From: Sabethes cyaneus
Lineage: Eukaryota > Arthropoda > Insecta > Diptera > Culicidae
Length of the DNA stretch: 64,000 nt
Assembly (NCBI RefSeq): GCF_943734655.1
Contig: NC_071354.1
Span: forward strand, 75,925,838 to 75,989,837
Reading direction: 5' to 3'
Made by a program: the position numbers and the translations under genes
Notes under the pieces: model-generated
What the model saw: only the letters and a program-made list of their open reading frames with translations
Database searches by the model: none
Told to the model about the DNA's origin: nothing
Shown here: in pieces, positions 1-13,240 of the stretch
Position numbering within the stretch: the first letter of the stretch is position 1
How the letters are laid out: each line of letters opens with the position of its first letter

Positions 1-2869
1 CATTCGGCGTTTAAGAAAGGTGTTGGAATTGTTCAGCCTGGTAACACAGTGACAAAGAAAGGTGCAGGGGATGCACTGCCTACAAAGGTAATAAATAGAT
101 GAATGACAGGTACCTTTGGCAAAATACCGATACCTATTGATATCTGTAACCTTTATACATATACATATATGAATGTCGAGCATTAAGTTTTTTTTTCTAT
201 TAGTCGATAAGGTTAGTAAGGTCTCATCGTTTTTGCAAATATTAAAGAAGTTTTTTTTCTATTTTAAGTCATTTGAATAACTTTTTCACGAAAAAATCAG
301 AATCGATCTTAAAACTCCGATAACTAAATAATTGAACGTTGCGTCCTTCTTAGTATGCAACTAATTGTTGTTGAAACTAATACTTGTTGTATTCTAGATA
401 TTCTGAAAGTTGAACTACAAACGTACAGATGTATGACTTAAAATGTATGATTAGCTTGATGATCGCCGTTTCAGTCCTATCAGAAATCATTCCATTCGGT
501 GAACAAATTATCCTCGTTTCATTTCTTATCGCTCCCCGAGCTCTAACCCTTCACTGTCCGACTGACCTTATATTGCAGTTGCTGCCAGAAGAGAAATTGT
601 TGCTTCCGAAACTCCACCTTTATTACCTTTATTTAATTGAATCACTAGTCAGTAATACGAGTGAAGCGCGGAAAAAACGGAACTTCATTGGGTTTTTCCT
701 ACCGAGGGCAACAAATTAACTTCAATCGGTGCACGTTCAGAGTTGCCGCTGCCGGCTGGTCCTGAGAACCTTCTAAATTGAGCACCGCAGAAGCGCAACG
801 GATTGCGGCAAAAAAAATACCATACATTGCAGATTCCGGTAGAAAGAACACCGCGCAAACAGAAAGCGAGCACAAATCTCATGTGTTTTTTAATCAGCGA
901 TTTAATGTAATTTTGCCTCCATCATCCGTCGGCGCAACGGGCAGGTCATTTCGCCATTCATTATTATTTTACTGTAAATAATACCGTTTATAATACAAGC
1001 AAATCTGTCATGTTTTTGGTAGTGTCCAAAGTAGTTCCTGAATCCGACGACGATGTTCCACAGGACAGCTACATACGTTCCTTTAAAGTCGTGCTTTTCC
1101 TTTCCGGCTGCAAGTGCTCTTCTAAACATATGCACTGTTTCAGCAATCCATTTACAAAGTGTCGACAAACAGGTACTGGCAAATCCTAACCAACGTCATA
1201 CCGGCGCGGCGGCACAAACAATGACCCGCTGAGGCAATAAAACCAATTACTTCATATGAGCAAAAACAACCGATACAAGAACACGGTCGTATTTATTATA
1301 GAAATAAAAGACTGGGCCCTCCGCGACTAAGGACTGCACCGGAGCGGGAAATAAATATGTTCCGATCTGACAGCTGAATGCATTTTCACATGCTCTACTG
1401 CATCGCACCGTACCAACCACCCCGCCGCATCGCACCGCACCGGTTTCGTGACCTCCCGTCGGACCATCCTCCCGGTTTACCGATCCGATTGATGAAGTGG
1501 TACGATGGATGGCCGGACAGATGGATGGATGAACAGAAAAACGGAATCTCACGTGTATGTTGCACAAATGACATTGCAGTAATTTAATTCGTGCTCTGGT
1601 TTTGCTCCGATCTTGCAAGATCGGGATCGAACTGGGATCGAAGAACTTTCCGGAGGGTGGACGGCGTAGTGAGCCTCGGAGGACGAGATATGGGTGTTTA
1701 CATCGAAGCGATGACTTTGTAGCACGAATTTATCATTCATTCAGGTTGAGTATAAGCAATTCTGCAGCAGGAAGAACAATTCTGTAAAGCGCTGCAGTGC
1801 AATTGAATGGGACAAAAACTTGTGCTTTGTTTAGTGCAAAGATAGAAAAAATATTGATAACTCAAATCAACTCTTAATTTGAGAAACACGCTCATAAGCA
1901 CTCATTTCCGTTATTTCAAACATGAAAAAATGTTCGAACTGAAGGCATTCGTGTCGTTTCCATCAAAGTGAAGAAAATCGATTCATGAACCATAAACAAG
2001 TGGCACACGGCAGAGCGAGCGCAATTTTAATTCATTTTTAACGACAGAAGCAAATATTGGCGAAAAAGACGCGAAATGACATGACAGGTAAACATTGGCT
2101 AGCAGAACTTTCGACTTGGAATAATCAGAAGCAATTCCGTGGCGACGGCGGCGATCGTTTTAATTACAACCGGGAAGAAGCGTTGAAGCTTGTGTCGTGT
2201 ACGTTTTTTATTCATCTGACTTATTTTAGTAAACTAGTAATAGAGCAGTATATAGTAATGATACCTGCTCGTTGATCTAGACTTCTTCATGGTGCAAATG
2301 GTTCTTATACGAAATTCGAAAAAATGTATCGCCATTTGACTTACCGCTATCGACCGCACCTAAATTGGTTCGACTGTCAGACGCGATATGTTTACCAATA
2401 TGTAGGCTTTGCCTGCAATCCAATAGAAAACACATTAATATTGTTCGTGTTTCGTTGTTCTGCTCCTATCAGTCCTTTTCAATACCCAAACCTACTGTTT
2501 AGCAAGGTTCAGCTATAAACGGTGCACACCGTCGGTGGCCAAATATCGATTGGAATGAACGCAGCTCGACTTACCTTTGCTTCTAATCATATCAGTTGCC
2601 GGTTAGGCTTGAAAGGACAAAAAAGAACTCAAGCAATCAAATATTAACGGTTGCTGTTTTTACTAACTCAGCCATATAACAGCAAAATATTCACTCTGAT
2701 AATACCAAAGGATTAATTATTCAGGCTATCGAACAATAATCGGACGATATAAAAATGATCATCACTATTGAAAAGATGGTGTCCCAATATTTGTTTTTGT
2801 CTGCAGGTGTTAATTTGCATGTTTTGCATGTTCGAGATGGGCACGAAATACATAACTCGATCCAATGTC
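1..2869. other. Intergenic stretch, no gene recognised
   Basis: I see no coding pattern that holds across either strand here. The open frames are short, overlap on opposite strands and show no family motif. The sequence is AT-rich with poly-T runs near 190-260 and a more GC-rich patch around 1380-1720. No RNA gene or clear transposon end was found. It may contain host intergenic DNA or introns of a gene lying outside the window. Confidence 0.5.
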
Positions 2870-3960
2870 TGATAAGTCGCGTCAGTTTATTCGGAAAATC
2901 GTGTTCGTGCATTATCTGTCAAGATCGACTGTATCGTATGTTGCTTTGAAATTAATAAAGATGTACACATTTTACTTACGCCATTTCTGCAAGATCTGTC
3001 GGATGGTAAAAATTTAGTCCGCAGTGGTGCGAGCCCTCATGAAGCCCACCTGATAATTTTCTACGAAAGCTTCTGCTATCGATGACAGCCGGCGTAACCG
3101 GATCTGGGGGATTATTTTGTAGGCGGCGTTTATCAGTCCCGCGACAGTTGCAGCAGTCGAGCCGATCACCTTTTTTATAGTTGGGACAAACCACTCCTTC
3201 CATCTTTACCTCCGGTAGCTTCTCTTCATCTTAAATATTGTAAATTACCTACTGAAAAGCCATTGTCAGCGTTTCTCGGCGATATTTAGAAAGCCCTGCT
3301 GGTAGGTGGTCTTTACCAGTAGCTTTGTTGGTCTTTAGCAACTCGATTTCTCTTTTGACTTCTTGGATATCATGTGCTGGGACATTACTATCGTCCATGG
3401 GAACTCCTTAGTAACCTTCCGTTCCGCCTCTCTCTGCAACTTTACCATTGAGGTGTTCATCGAAGAACTGCTTCCAGATGTCGAACATCTCGCGTTCGTT
3501 TATGATTAGATTCCCTCTTCGCCCTTACACATGTCAGGTTTTGGGGAGTAGCTCTTACGAGATTGGTTCACATTCACGTAAAATTTTCGCGTGTCATTAG
3601 CTCGAAACAGTTGTTCTAATTCTTCACGATGATCTCTGTCTTCCTTTTGACGCGTTTTACTCCTCAGGATCGTGGTCAACTGGTTTCTTACTTGTCAGTA
3701 TTTGGCCAAGTTCTCCTTAGTTGTAACAAACAGGTAATTTTTCTAAACGCTTTTCTTTCTCTCCACCGCTTGTTGGCACTCTCCATCAAACCTTTCACTT
3801 TGTATCCTCCGGGGCTGTTCACCTAGTGTCGCGATGGCCGTCTCTCCGATGACCGAGTTTATTCTCCCCCAACCATTTTCGAAGTTTGCAGTAGCTAACT
3901 CCACCGCAAAAGGTGTTAAATAATTCTCGACAGATTACGGGTTATCTAGCTACCTGATTG
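2870..3960 (-). mobile_element. RTE-like LINE fragment, degenerate
   Basis: Read on the minus strand this is a decayed copy of the RTE-like LINE that is better preserved at 8509-10217. The order is: linker after the endonuclease (about 3960 to 3450), then the reverse transcriptase N-terminal part with the recognisable block MEGVVCPNYKKGDRLDC (ends near 3203), then a short piece of the AYDTVD region (about 2940 to 2870). Stops and frameshifts break every frame, and the stretch between the KKGDR block and the AYDTVD block is shortened and scrambled. The element is cut at both ends and no target-site duplication was found. The RTE-clade name is inferred from motif style and could also be Proto2 or RTEX. 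Confidence 0.7.
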
Positions 3961-6900
3961 ACCAAACTCGTGACTTTAGTCATGACCTTGAAATGCGGTC
4001 AGGCATATATTAATATTTTTTTTTGAAACGATGATTCTACAATTGATGAAGTGACGGTAAGGGAAAGTAATGAAGGATTTTTTCGGGAATGAAGGGGAAG
4101 GGTGGAAAGGAAGGGGAAGGGTGGAAAGGAAGGGGAAGGGTGGAAAGGAAGGGGGGGGGTAACAGGTAGCTATGCTTAACAAGTTGTCGTTGTGACTCCT
4201 ATCTTTTGTCCAATGCTGGAAGGTGGAGTAACGAGTGGAGTTGAAAAACGAATGAGATCGAAGACTACGGCGACGTGTATTGATATCCAGCATGCTAAGC
4301 AGTGTAGAGGAATCAATATTACCCTGCAGAAGATCACCAATAAAACAGGCTTTTGCCACATTTCGTCTCTCCTCTAGTAAATCCAAGTTGATGAGCATAC
4401 AACGACTTTTATAGCTGGGTAGGTTCAATGGAGCCGTCTATCTAAGATGACGTAAACAGAAGCGGAAGAATTTTTGCTGAATAGCCTCGACGCGTTGAGT
4501 TTCATTTTGGTAATACGGGGACCAGATGACCAGGTCGCACAATTGAGCAATATAATGTTTTTAGGCAGATACCCTTGATTTTTTTCGCAAAGCGAAATAA
4601 GAAGCCCAGCTGGGAAGCTGCTTTAGTCACTACGTATGAGATGTGGTCTTTGAATGGTACTTTAGTGTCCAGCAGAATTCCCAAATACTTAACTGTGGAT
4701 TCACGGTGCAAACGTGCGCCTTCTAAGCCATAGTTAAAGTGAAAAAGTGACCGTTTTCGGCCAAATGAGATTACCGAGCACTTAGATACATTTAGCGATA
4801 AACGATTGATTCGACAGCATTCAGCGAAGACTTTCAACTGTTTCTGCAGAAAGACTGTGTCTTAGGGCTCCTGTATCGTATGGTAAAGTTTCAATTCGTC
4901 AGCTTACGAGAGTTTCAGGCATTTTAAGATAAAGTTCACAGCGTTCATGTACAGCAGGAATAAAAACGGCCCTAGGTGGCTTCCTTGTGGAACACCAGAA
5001 CAAACTGGAAATGGCGATGAAATGTGATCACTGATTTTTGCAGACATGCATCGTTCGCTAAGGTATGATTGAAGCCAGAGAAGCATATGTTCATTCATGC
5101 CAAGTCGTTCAAATTTAGCAATTGCAATTTGGTGATTCATTTTATCAAATGCTGCGGATAGGTTAGTATATATATCGTCTACTTGATGACTTTTCTCTAT
5201 TTGGCGTATTACAAACGAGGTGAAACAGGTCAAGTTGGTTGTTGTAAATCGTTTGAGTAAATCCGTGCTGATCCGACGAAATGTAGTGATTGCATCTCTG
5301 AGTAAGCTCCTGAAGAATTATCAGTTCAAACAATTTAGACGTGGCACTTAATGCTGCTATGCCCCGATAGTTCGAGATGATTCGCTTGCAACCTTTTTTA
5401 AAAACAAGAAAAACATATGATTGTTTCCAGCAGTTTGGAAATACGCCAGTAGCCAAGGATAGGTTGAACACTGTTGTAAGAGGTTTAGCAAGTGTCTCCA
5501 TACAGCGCTTCAAAATGATCGAAGGGATACCGTCAGGACCATATCCCATGGAGGATTTTAATGCTTTTCCAGCAGATGTGACCCTCATCGGAGACAACAA
5601 ACACCAGTGCAGGAACGGAAAGTTGAGGAACATTTTCAGTGGCGACAGCTACATCCTGCGGTTCAAGATATTCGTCAGTGAAAACATTACTAAAGTGAGA
5701 ACGGAATAAATCGGCAATGTCAACGGTTGAATCGGCTTCAATTTGTCCATTGGACATCGTAGAGGGCAATCCTGATTCTTTACGCTGTTCATTCACGTAT
5801 CGCCGGAAACTTTTAGGATTTGCCTTCAGGAGGCGTTGTACAGGCGGTCGTTGAGTTGCTTGTATTTGCAGCTACATATCTTATCCTCGTAGCGTCAGTA
5901 CGGTACTTGCTTGTCTGAGTACTGCATGTTTTGAGGCACTTGAGATGGGCGTTTATCCAGGCTGGTTTTGCCGGTATGTGTTTAGATTTTACGGGTACGA
6001 ATTGGTCGATAGCATACGCAATGATGCTAGAAATCGTCGACGCAGCGAGACTGGCATCATAATCACAAAGAACTTCGTCCCAATCAACATGCGCCTTCCC
6101 TTCATGCCATTGAAATTAGCCTCTCTGTAGTCATATGAGAGGCTTTCAGAAACGCCCTAGAAGCGTTGTTGTGGGATAATCTTTAGCTACGTTAGTATGG
6201 GAAGATGATGCTTGCAGAATTTACTAGTGGTGACGGAGCCTCCATAACCGTGCAGTCTACACATAATTCATCACTAACAAAGCACAGATCCAAAATACGA
6301 TGATTCTTGTTTTAAATTCCGTATATCTGTCTAAGTCCAGCGGTACTATATGTATCAAGTAGTTTTTTTGCAGCTATACCAATAGAGGAACGAGAGGTGT
6401 TTACAATAAGAGAACTGCAAGAATTACGCTGCTAAGAGATCGCGCTTAGGTTGAAGTCACCAAAAACTATAATTTTATCTCTAGACTCCAATTGCGAAAC
6501 TACCCAGTTGAGTGACTCGAGATGGCAATCGATTAGATTATCGTCGTTAATCCGATCTGGAGGGATGTAGACTACACAAAGGTACATAGCTGCGTCAACA
6601 GTGGCAATGGCGACCCACAATTGTTCGACTTTTGAACAATCTGGGGGGTTTACTATACGGGATTTAAAACTAGAGCGAACAGCTAACAGAACACCACCTC
6701 CAGTGGTTTTATAACTATTCGAAGGCGACCGGTCTTACCGGTAAACGGAGTAAGAGTCGTTAAACAGCTGACTTGTCGATGTATTTTGATTCATCCAGGT
6801 TTCGGCTAGGGCGTAGACGTCAAAACAGCTGTCGGCGAAAGCTGACTGGTACTCAGCAGTAGAGGTGTAAATACCGCCAACGTTCTGATAATATATCAGG

Positions 6901-7165
6901 GCGTTCGAGGCAGCTGATGCCGGATTAGCCATAAAGGGGGCATCCTAGGAGTTGGAGAATCGTCAGCGTTGATGTTAGTGTTACTGCTAGGATACTTTCC
7001 AAACCGAGAAGCTTGGAAGATCCCTTCACCGGCACTAGACTCAGGGCCGAGACGTCTTGGATGACAGAAGCGAGAGAATTGCGATCGACTTTCGGTAACT
7101 GCAACAGGCACGCAACAGACTGAGCTAGGCGATTAAGGGGCTTCCATGATGCGTTGTAATTGGCG
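3961..7165 (-). mobile_element. CR1/Jockey-type LINE copy, multiply disrupted
   Basis: Minus-strand copy of the CR1-like family whose best copy is at 32500-37240. Reading 5' to 3': a linker with the conserved GIMEAP-like start near 7158; the endonuclease domain at about 6932-6432 (YYQNVGGIY, LAETWMN, VVYIPPDRI and GDFNLS); the start of the RT region near 5796-5540; SMGYGPDGIPS and VFKKGCKRIISNYRGIAAL (5633-5340); TNLSAAFDKMNHQIA and SGVPQGSHLGPFLFLLY (5233-4940); the C-terminal thumb region with VKYLGILLDTKVPFKDHIS (4837-4502) and RRNVAKACFIGDLL (near 4370). Several frameshifts and stops separate these parts, so it is inactive. The 3' untranslated part holds a purine-rich minisatellite. No target-site duplication was identified. 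Confidence 0.75.
4091..4159. repeat. 19-bp purine-rich minisatellite
   Basis: Three perfect tandem copies of a 19-base unit (GAAGGGGAAGGGTGGAAAG) at 4091-4109, 4110-4128 and 4129-4147 are followed by a partial unit ending in a run of G. All purine on the plus strand. It lies in the 3' part of a CR1-like copy, so it probably arose within the element's untranslated tail. Confidence 0.9.
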
Positions 7166-7179
7166 TCCCGGACCGGATG

Positions 7180-7600
7180 TTGATGAACAGAACTGCTTTG
7201 TGGACAGCGAACAGTGATGCTGTAATTAAAGAAACGGTGTTGGACATTGACTCAGACCATCATCTAATAGTAGCACATGTGTATTGAAAACTATCGACGG
7301 TATATCATTTGCGGATAGTTCCGCGATGCAAAGTAAAGAATCTTCGAGTGCACAAAAGTACTGGTTTGACGGTAAATGCTAGCAAGTGGTAGAGAAAAGA
7401 AAACACTTGCACAGCATAACCATGAAGGAGAATTTGACTAAGTATCGATGAGTGCGGAAGGAGTTGACCTCGATTCTGAGCATGAAAAGGTGCCAGTAAA
7501 AGAACAGAGGTCGTGAAAAATTGTGACGTTTCCTTCCGGGCTAATGTCTCGAACAAATCCATAAGAAGTTTCTCCTTCTCAGAATAACTTATAAAAGGTT
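7180..7600 (+). mobile_element. RTE-like LINE fragment, endonuclease end and linker
   Basis: Plus-strand relic of the RTE-like family. Near 7245 the frame gives a DIDSDHHLIVAHV-like block, the end of the AP endonuclease domain. Near 7360-7560 it gives KYWFDGKC, then ENLTKYR and a basic stretch matching the linker seen at 8920-9100. Frameshifts and stops are frequent. It is more decayed than the copy at 8509-10217 and independent of it. Confidence 0.6.
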
Positions 7601-8041
7601 GCAAATTACCTCTATTTTTCCAATTTTTTTTTTCAAATTCTCAAAAATGGTATATTTTTGTCATGTTTAGAAATCAATTTTCTACAATTTTTTCGTTGAC
7701 ATAGTTTTTGAACAGTCGATAGTTTTCGAGATGCAACCATAATACGCATGAAAATAAATACGCTCTTTTTAACAATGAGTCTTGTATCAATATGGTGCCG
7801 AAACCTGTGGAAGGTGCATATTGCCTCCTATCAAACACGTTGGTAAAGTTTCATCCAAATCAGAGGGGTACATTTCAGATTTAAGCCTTTTTAGGACGAT
7901 TTGGCGTGGAATTGCTCAGTAGCGAGTAATTTCATAAATCCAAGCTGGCTTCATTAGGGCTCATGCTGCTGTAGATAAAATTTTGACACTCCTACAAAAC
8001 CTCTACATAACTTATCGGGAGTACATAACTTGTTCACGTAT
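7601..8041. other. Noncoding AT-rich stretch
   Basis: No open frame of note. Poly-T near 7625 and a style of sequence resembling decayed transposon untranslated DNA. Nothing specific could be assigned. Confidence 0.4.
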
Positions 8042-8508
8042 CACATTTTCATGGATTTCAGGGTACAGTTGACCGTGAATATCTATGGAAAATGATACAC
8101 GAGAACGGTTTTCCGGACACATTGTAGAGGCTGACCAAAGCTAGCTTGAAACGGCTGGGTGTGCGACTTAGGGGTACTCTCGAGCAATGTGATATATACA
8201 GGTGTGGCGTCTCTGGTTACAACGATGGTCTGAATTTGATTACGCTTTGAGTACCGGCCCCTGTATTTTTGGTGGAGTGCAAATAGAAAGCGGAGAGTTG
8301 AACAGGGGCATGAACCACGATCTTTCGATAATCTTTGGTGAGATTCCCGTCGTACACAAGGCGCAACTCGGAAGGCTGCAGTGGATCGGCCGACGTCGTT
8401 GGGATACCAGATGACAATGCGGTGAAATCTGTTCCCTTCAAGGACCAAATCGAAGCTGAGTTGCGAATGTCAGGACGCTTCAGAAATTGGCGACGAGTAG
8501 TCCAGGAT
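8042..8508 (+). mobile_element. RTE-like LINE fragment, internally deleted
   Basis: Plus-strand relic. At 8042-8140 the frame reads a decayed palm segment including KMIHENGFPD. It then jumps to the extreme C-terminal part at about 8260-8508, with ESGELNRGMNHDLS, GEIPVVHKAQLGRLQWIG and, at the end, NWRRVVQD. The corresponding C-terminal domain in the copy at 23853-26421 reads ESGEWRRRMNHELQALLGE, then NWRRVAQD. Most of the RT palm is deleted between the two pieces. It stops exactly where the next copy begins. Confidence 0.65.
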
Positions 8509-10217
8509 TCAAGGATATCCACAAAGCCACCTGGAGATCACCTGACCAACGTACAATGAACCAAATTGACCATGTTCTCATAGAGGGCCGGTTTTTCTCT
8601 AACATCACGAACGTACGCTCCCGTCGGGGTGCGGATATTGATTCTGACCATTACCTAGTAGCAGTACATGTGCGCTCAAAGATGTCTACCGTATACCAGA
8701 CACGTCAAAGCCGCCCTCCTCGGCTGAACATCAGGCAGCTAGATAACCCACAAGCTGCCGAGAACTACGCGCGAGTACTGAATGAGGCACTGCCTTCTTC
8801 CGAGGAGTTAGGTGCTTCAAACCTCGAAGACGGTTGGGGCAGAATACGCTCGGCCATCGGAGAGGCCGCTACCGCGGCACTAGGTATTGAGCCTCGGAGT
8901 ACACAAAATGATTGGTTTGATGGGGAATGCCAACAAGCGGTGGAGGAGAAAAAAAACGCTTGGAAAAATTATCTAAGTATTGCCACTAGAGAGAACCTGG
9001 CCAAGTACCGACGAGCTAGGAACCAGTTGACCACGATCCTGAGGAGAAAAAAGCGCCAAAAGGAGGACAGAGATCGTGAAGAATTAGAACAACTATTCCG
9101 AGCTAATGACACGCGCAAGTTTTATGAGAAGGTGAACCAAACTCGGAAGGGCTACACACCGAAACCTGACATGTGTAGGGTCGAGGGAGGGAATCTAATT
9201 ACAAACGAGCGCGAGGTAGTCGACAGGCGGAAGCAGTTCTTCGATGAACACTTCAATGACGAAGTCGCAGAAGGAGGCGAAACGGAAATTAACCTAGGAG
9301 CGCCCATGTAAGATAGGAATGTCCTAGCACCTGATCTCCAAGAAGTCAAAGGAGAAATCGGGCTGCTGAAGACCAATAAAGCCGCTGGGAAGGACCGCCT
9401 ACCGGCAGAGCTTTATAAACATGGCGGAGAAACGGTAGCAAAGGCTCTACACTGGGTTATTTCGAGGATTTGGGAGAAGGAAAAGGTACCGGAGGAATGG
9501 ATGGAAGGAGTGGTTTGTCCCATCTACAAAAAGGGTGATCGGCTAGACTACTGCAACTATCGTGGTATTACGCTGGTAAACGCCGCCTACAAGGTACTTT
9601 CCCAGATCTTGTTACGCCGGCTGTCACCGATAGCACAAGGTTTCGTAGGGAATTATCAGGCGGGTTTCATGGGGGCTCGCGCAACTACGGACCAAATTTT
9701 TACTATCCGACAGATCAAGCAGAAATGTCGGGAGTACAACGTGCCCACGCATCACATCTTTATTGATTTCACAGCAGCATACGATACAGTTGATCGAGAC
9801 AAGCTATGGCAGATAATGCACGAACACGGTTTTCCGAACAAACTAACGCGACTGATCATAGCTACATTGGATCGAATGATGTGTTTCGTACGCATCTCTG
9901 GGACACTCTCGAGTCCCTTCGAGACGCGACGAGGGTTGAGACAAGGTGACGGTCTATCCTGCATGCTGTTCAACATCGCTCTTGAGGGGGTGATCCGACG
10001 AGCGGGTATCGGAACGAGAGGCACGATTTTTACCAAGAGTAGCCAACTTCTAGGCTTTGCAGATGACTTCGATATCATAGCCAGGAACTTTGCGACGGCG
10101 GAGGCAATCTACGCAAGACTGAAAGCGAAGTCTAGGAGAATTGGGCTAAAAATAAATGCGTCGAAGACCAAATACATGAAAGGAAGAGGCTCAAAGGAAA
10201 CAAATGCGTGCCTCCCA
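8509..10217 (+). mobile_element. RTE-like LINE, endonuclease end plus reverse transcriptase
   Basis: Encodes the end of an AP endonuclease and most of a reverse transcriptase. One frame is open from about 8487 to 10220 except for a single in-frame TAA at 9309-9311. Motifs in order: TWRSPDQRTMNQIDHVLI and IDSDHYLVAVHV (endonuclease C-terminal), QNDWFDGECQQAV and a highly charged linker, VPEEWMEGVVCPIYKKGDRL, NYRGITLVNAAYKVLSQILL, YQAGFMGARATTDQIFTIRQ, IDFTAAYDTVDRDKLW, RRGLRQGDGLSCMLFNIAL, and the catalytic LGFADDFDII. It is cut at the 5' side inside the endonuclease and at the 3' side just after the GSKETNACLP block, so thumb, tail and 3' UTR are missing. A 3' truncation is not typical of target-primed insertion, so a later deletion or recombination is likely. 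Confidence 0.85.
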
Positions 10218-10220
10218 TGA

Positions 10221-13200
10221 TATCCCCTGATACGCCTATACTTATCAAATCTGTCAACTACTGGAGCATTTACCCTCTCTGAATTCGCAAGCGTTGTTGT
10301 GAAGTCAAACGTGCTATGATGGAGTAGTACATCATATTGAAAAATAACTCATTATGCCAGCAATATTAGAATGCTTCAAACTAGGTTTCCTAGGTCCTAA
10401 GTTCCAAGGTTGCTCTCTTCATTATTTATGACTGGACACTAGTTATGAAGTATAGATTGCCCAGAGTGGAATACTAGACTTAAGTTACTAATATAATATT
10501 AAAAATGCAGTACATAAAAAGATATAACTCCAACCGCAAAAAGTTGGTAGTAGATAGATATATACTGCATCGATAAGAAATTCGATTAATTGCAAGCCTC
10601 AGTATGCATCCTTTGCTGTCATTTCAACCGTGACCATGTTCGAGGGCGATCCGTCTTCGAACCGTCGAAAAGTCTGACGGTTATTCAGCTCGCTCTCTCA
10701 CTATGTTCGTCGTGCTATAATAAATTAACATCTCGTTTAAACCATCATGAAAGGCAGCCAGCTTCTGTGTGTGTCGCAATCAATTCTGTTATTGATCTTA
10801 TCTGGCCATGTTTATCATTTAGCTGCCTGCGACCTCTGCAAACTCCCATCCACTCTCGAGCCACTGGCTGCTGTCTGAGGGACTCGGTTGCCGCCTCGGT
10901 CATAGATCATGGGTTGGAGCAACGCTACTAGCCCGGAGCTGGGCTGCTGACGTTCGTGGGTGAGCGGTGCGATTTCAGATCTTGGTGGTTCCACTCGTCA
11001 GTCAGAGCTGGAACAGGACGTGGTCGTGGTTAGCTTTTTATCATACATGCTTGTCTGGCCGCAGAGGATTTGTACGTGGCCCGGCAAGTCCGGAGGCCGG
11101 CAAGTGCGGCAGCGAAATCGGATAATCCGGTTTAACGATACTTTTTTCGCCTTCGTTTCGTCCCATTGATGATTTTGGTCGACTGTTTAAATACGATGTG
11201 GCAGAGGAAGAAAAAGGGACAAGGCCCCGATCCCGATGCCGTGATTTTCGACAAGAATCTGCTTTTCTGCTGTCTGATGGACACCGCTCGAAAGCCGAAC
11301 ATGAGATTGGAACATTTCCTGTATAAAAATTGTATGTTTGGATGCGGCACATGATGTGTTGCTGCCATTCATCATTGTGCCGCGCTGCCGCCGCCGTTGG
11401 ATTTATGGAATCGCTTCTGTGTCCGCGGCGAGAAACAGATTTGACTCTTTAAAAGATGGGACAGGGCATCGCTAGTGAAATACGATGGACGTCCGGATGA
11501 GTTTAAAGATAAGATACTCATTTGTTAATGATTTTCGATTAACTCAGCTACCTACTCAATTAATCACTTTTTCGAAGGTAGCCGTTGCTTTTTATGAATG
11601 GTGGAGGTTTGCTAAAAAGATGAATAATGGTGGAGCATAGAAACAGCCCACGGTCACTAGAATCTGCAACAGGGCGCAGAAGCATATGGATTTTTGGCAT
11701 AAGTTTTCTGCTGTGATCTTTTTTGCTGTTTGCTGAAGGATTATGGCAAATTTCCTATGTTTCGTAGATTTGATGGTTAGATGTGACCATCACTTAGCTT
11801 GACAAATCGTCGGTGAATGTGGGCGTTAAAACTATTCGGTGACAATAGATTCAAAAAAGGGAGGACGATAATTTATTATGTCGATGTTGCAAAATTAAAC
11901 GGAATGAATCATGGAGTTTGCATAATAGGACTCCTGGTTCGAAAATCACACTTTAAATCATTGCTAAAACCGTATGACACCCTAACAAATTGACGAATTT
12001 GTTTTAAATAATGTGCAAATCACTTTTGAAAGCGCACATGAAACATCCATGTTGCCATTACTTGTGCACGGTGTTCTCGTGACTGTTTCACGTCCATCTC
12101 GCCTACCGTGGCCTCCGACCGACAATGTTCTTTTTCTGTCCGGCATCTAAAACCAATCCGGTCCGTCCGTCCGGCCGATTCATATCTCCGTGTGCATGAA
12201 CGGAATATATGGAACTTGTACTTATTAATTTGCGTAATTTATCAACGCTGAGTAGCCGCATGCGTTTAATTTGTCATAAGCGTATTATATCGCGCTGGTA
12301 ACAAAGCGAACCAAAACAGATCCGAGAGCCAAAAATAAATCCATATCTTCGAAGCGCGGGTGTATGTACGTGTGCCGATGCGCTTGCAGTAATACAGGAC
12401 CTGATCGGGCAAATGGAGAAACATCATCAACAAGAAGTCGCCGCGAGAAGGTCGTGAAACACGCGAAACCTTCGCAAGAAGAGCCTTCTCCGGCGAACCA
12501 AAGTAAACAGAGACAGAGAGACGGGAACCGTCGTCGGTTGGCGGCTCGTTCCGACTGATTCCGGTTGATGTTTGCTGCTTTTGTTTCACAGTCGGAATTC
12601 GTCTGTAGAACATCCGTTTCGGCATGAAATCGGTTCCCTCCCAGGGCGATACCATTTGCCACCATTAGGCTGAAACGGCAGAAACCATCACCGGTTAGTT
12701 GCCGCTGCTTGGAGACTTGCATCGCGGAGAAGCGATGCAGCTAGCAGCGGCAGCAACAGCAGCAGGGAGACAACATCGCCGCCGTCGGGTGCAGCAGAAA
12801 CCACAATTTATCGAGCCCCATTTGCAACGATTGGGTGGTGAAATCGTGGAACAAATTAGCGATTCGATGGGTGTCAAATGTATGTTTATTTATTAAAATA
12901 TTCAAGCTTACTTCTACTAGTCCCGAGCCGATGAGCGCGATTGAGGACCGGGATTTACCTTACCTTTATTTTCCGGTATAAGCTACGCAATGGAATAGTA
13001 TTTATATTAATTAACACTATAAGAGTTACGAAGACGTGGCTCATGGAGATAAAAAAAGGAAATAATATATGTGGATGACTCGGACTACAAAAGAGAAAAG
13101 TAGAGTTAAATCGTACTGTTTCGGAATAATACAAAATAAGCAAACAATCTTACCTGATACTGTAAAATGATTATTATGATAATTTTAAAGTTCAGTTTTT

Positions 13201-13235
13201 GATAAATATAAATTGATTAGTATGTTATGTGTAAC
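10221..13235. other. Long intergenic stretch without recognised genes
   Basis: No frame shows a known family. The sequence looks less repetitive than its surroundings and may be unique host DNA. At 12699-12896 a CAG/GCA-rich open frame produces an Ala/Gln/Arg-rich peptide that is best explained by triplet repeats. No tRNA or other RNA gene was recognised. Introns or regulatory DNA of a gene outside the window are possible. Confidence 0.45.
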
Positions 13236-13240
13236 AATTG

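Noticed and set aside
12699..12896. Possible Ala/Gln-rich host exon
   Set aside because: Composition follows CAG/GCA triplets and opposite-strand frames are open too; no homology pattern is visible.
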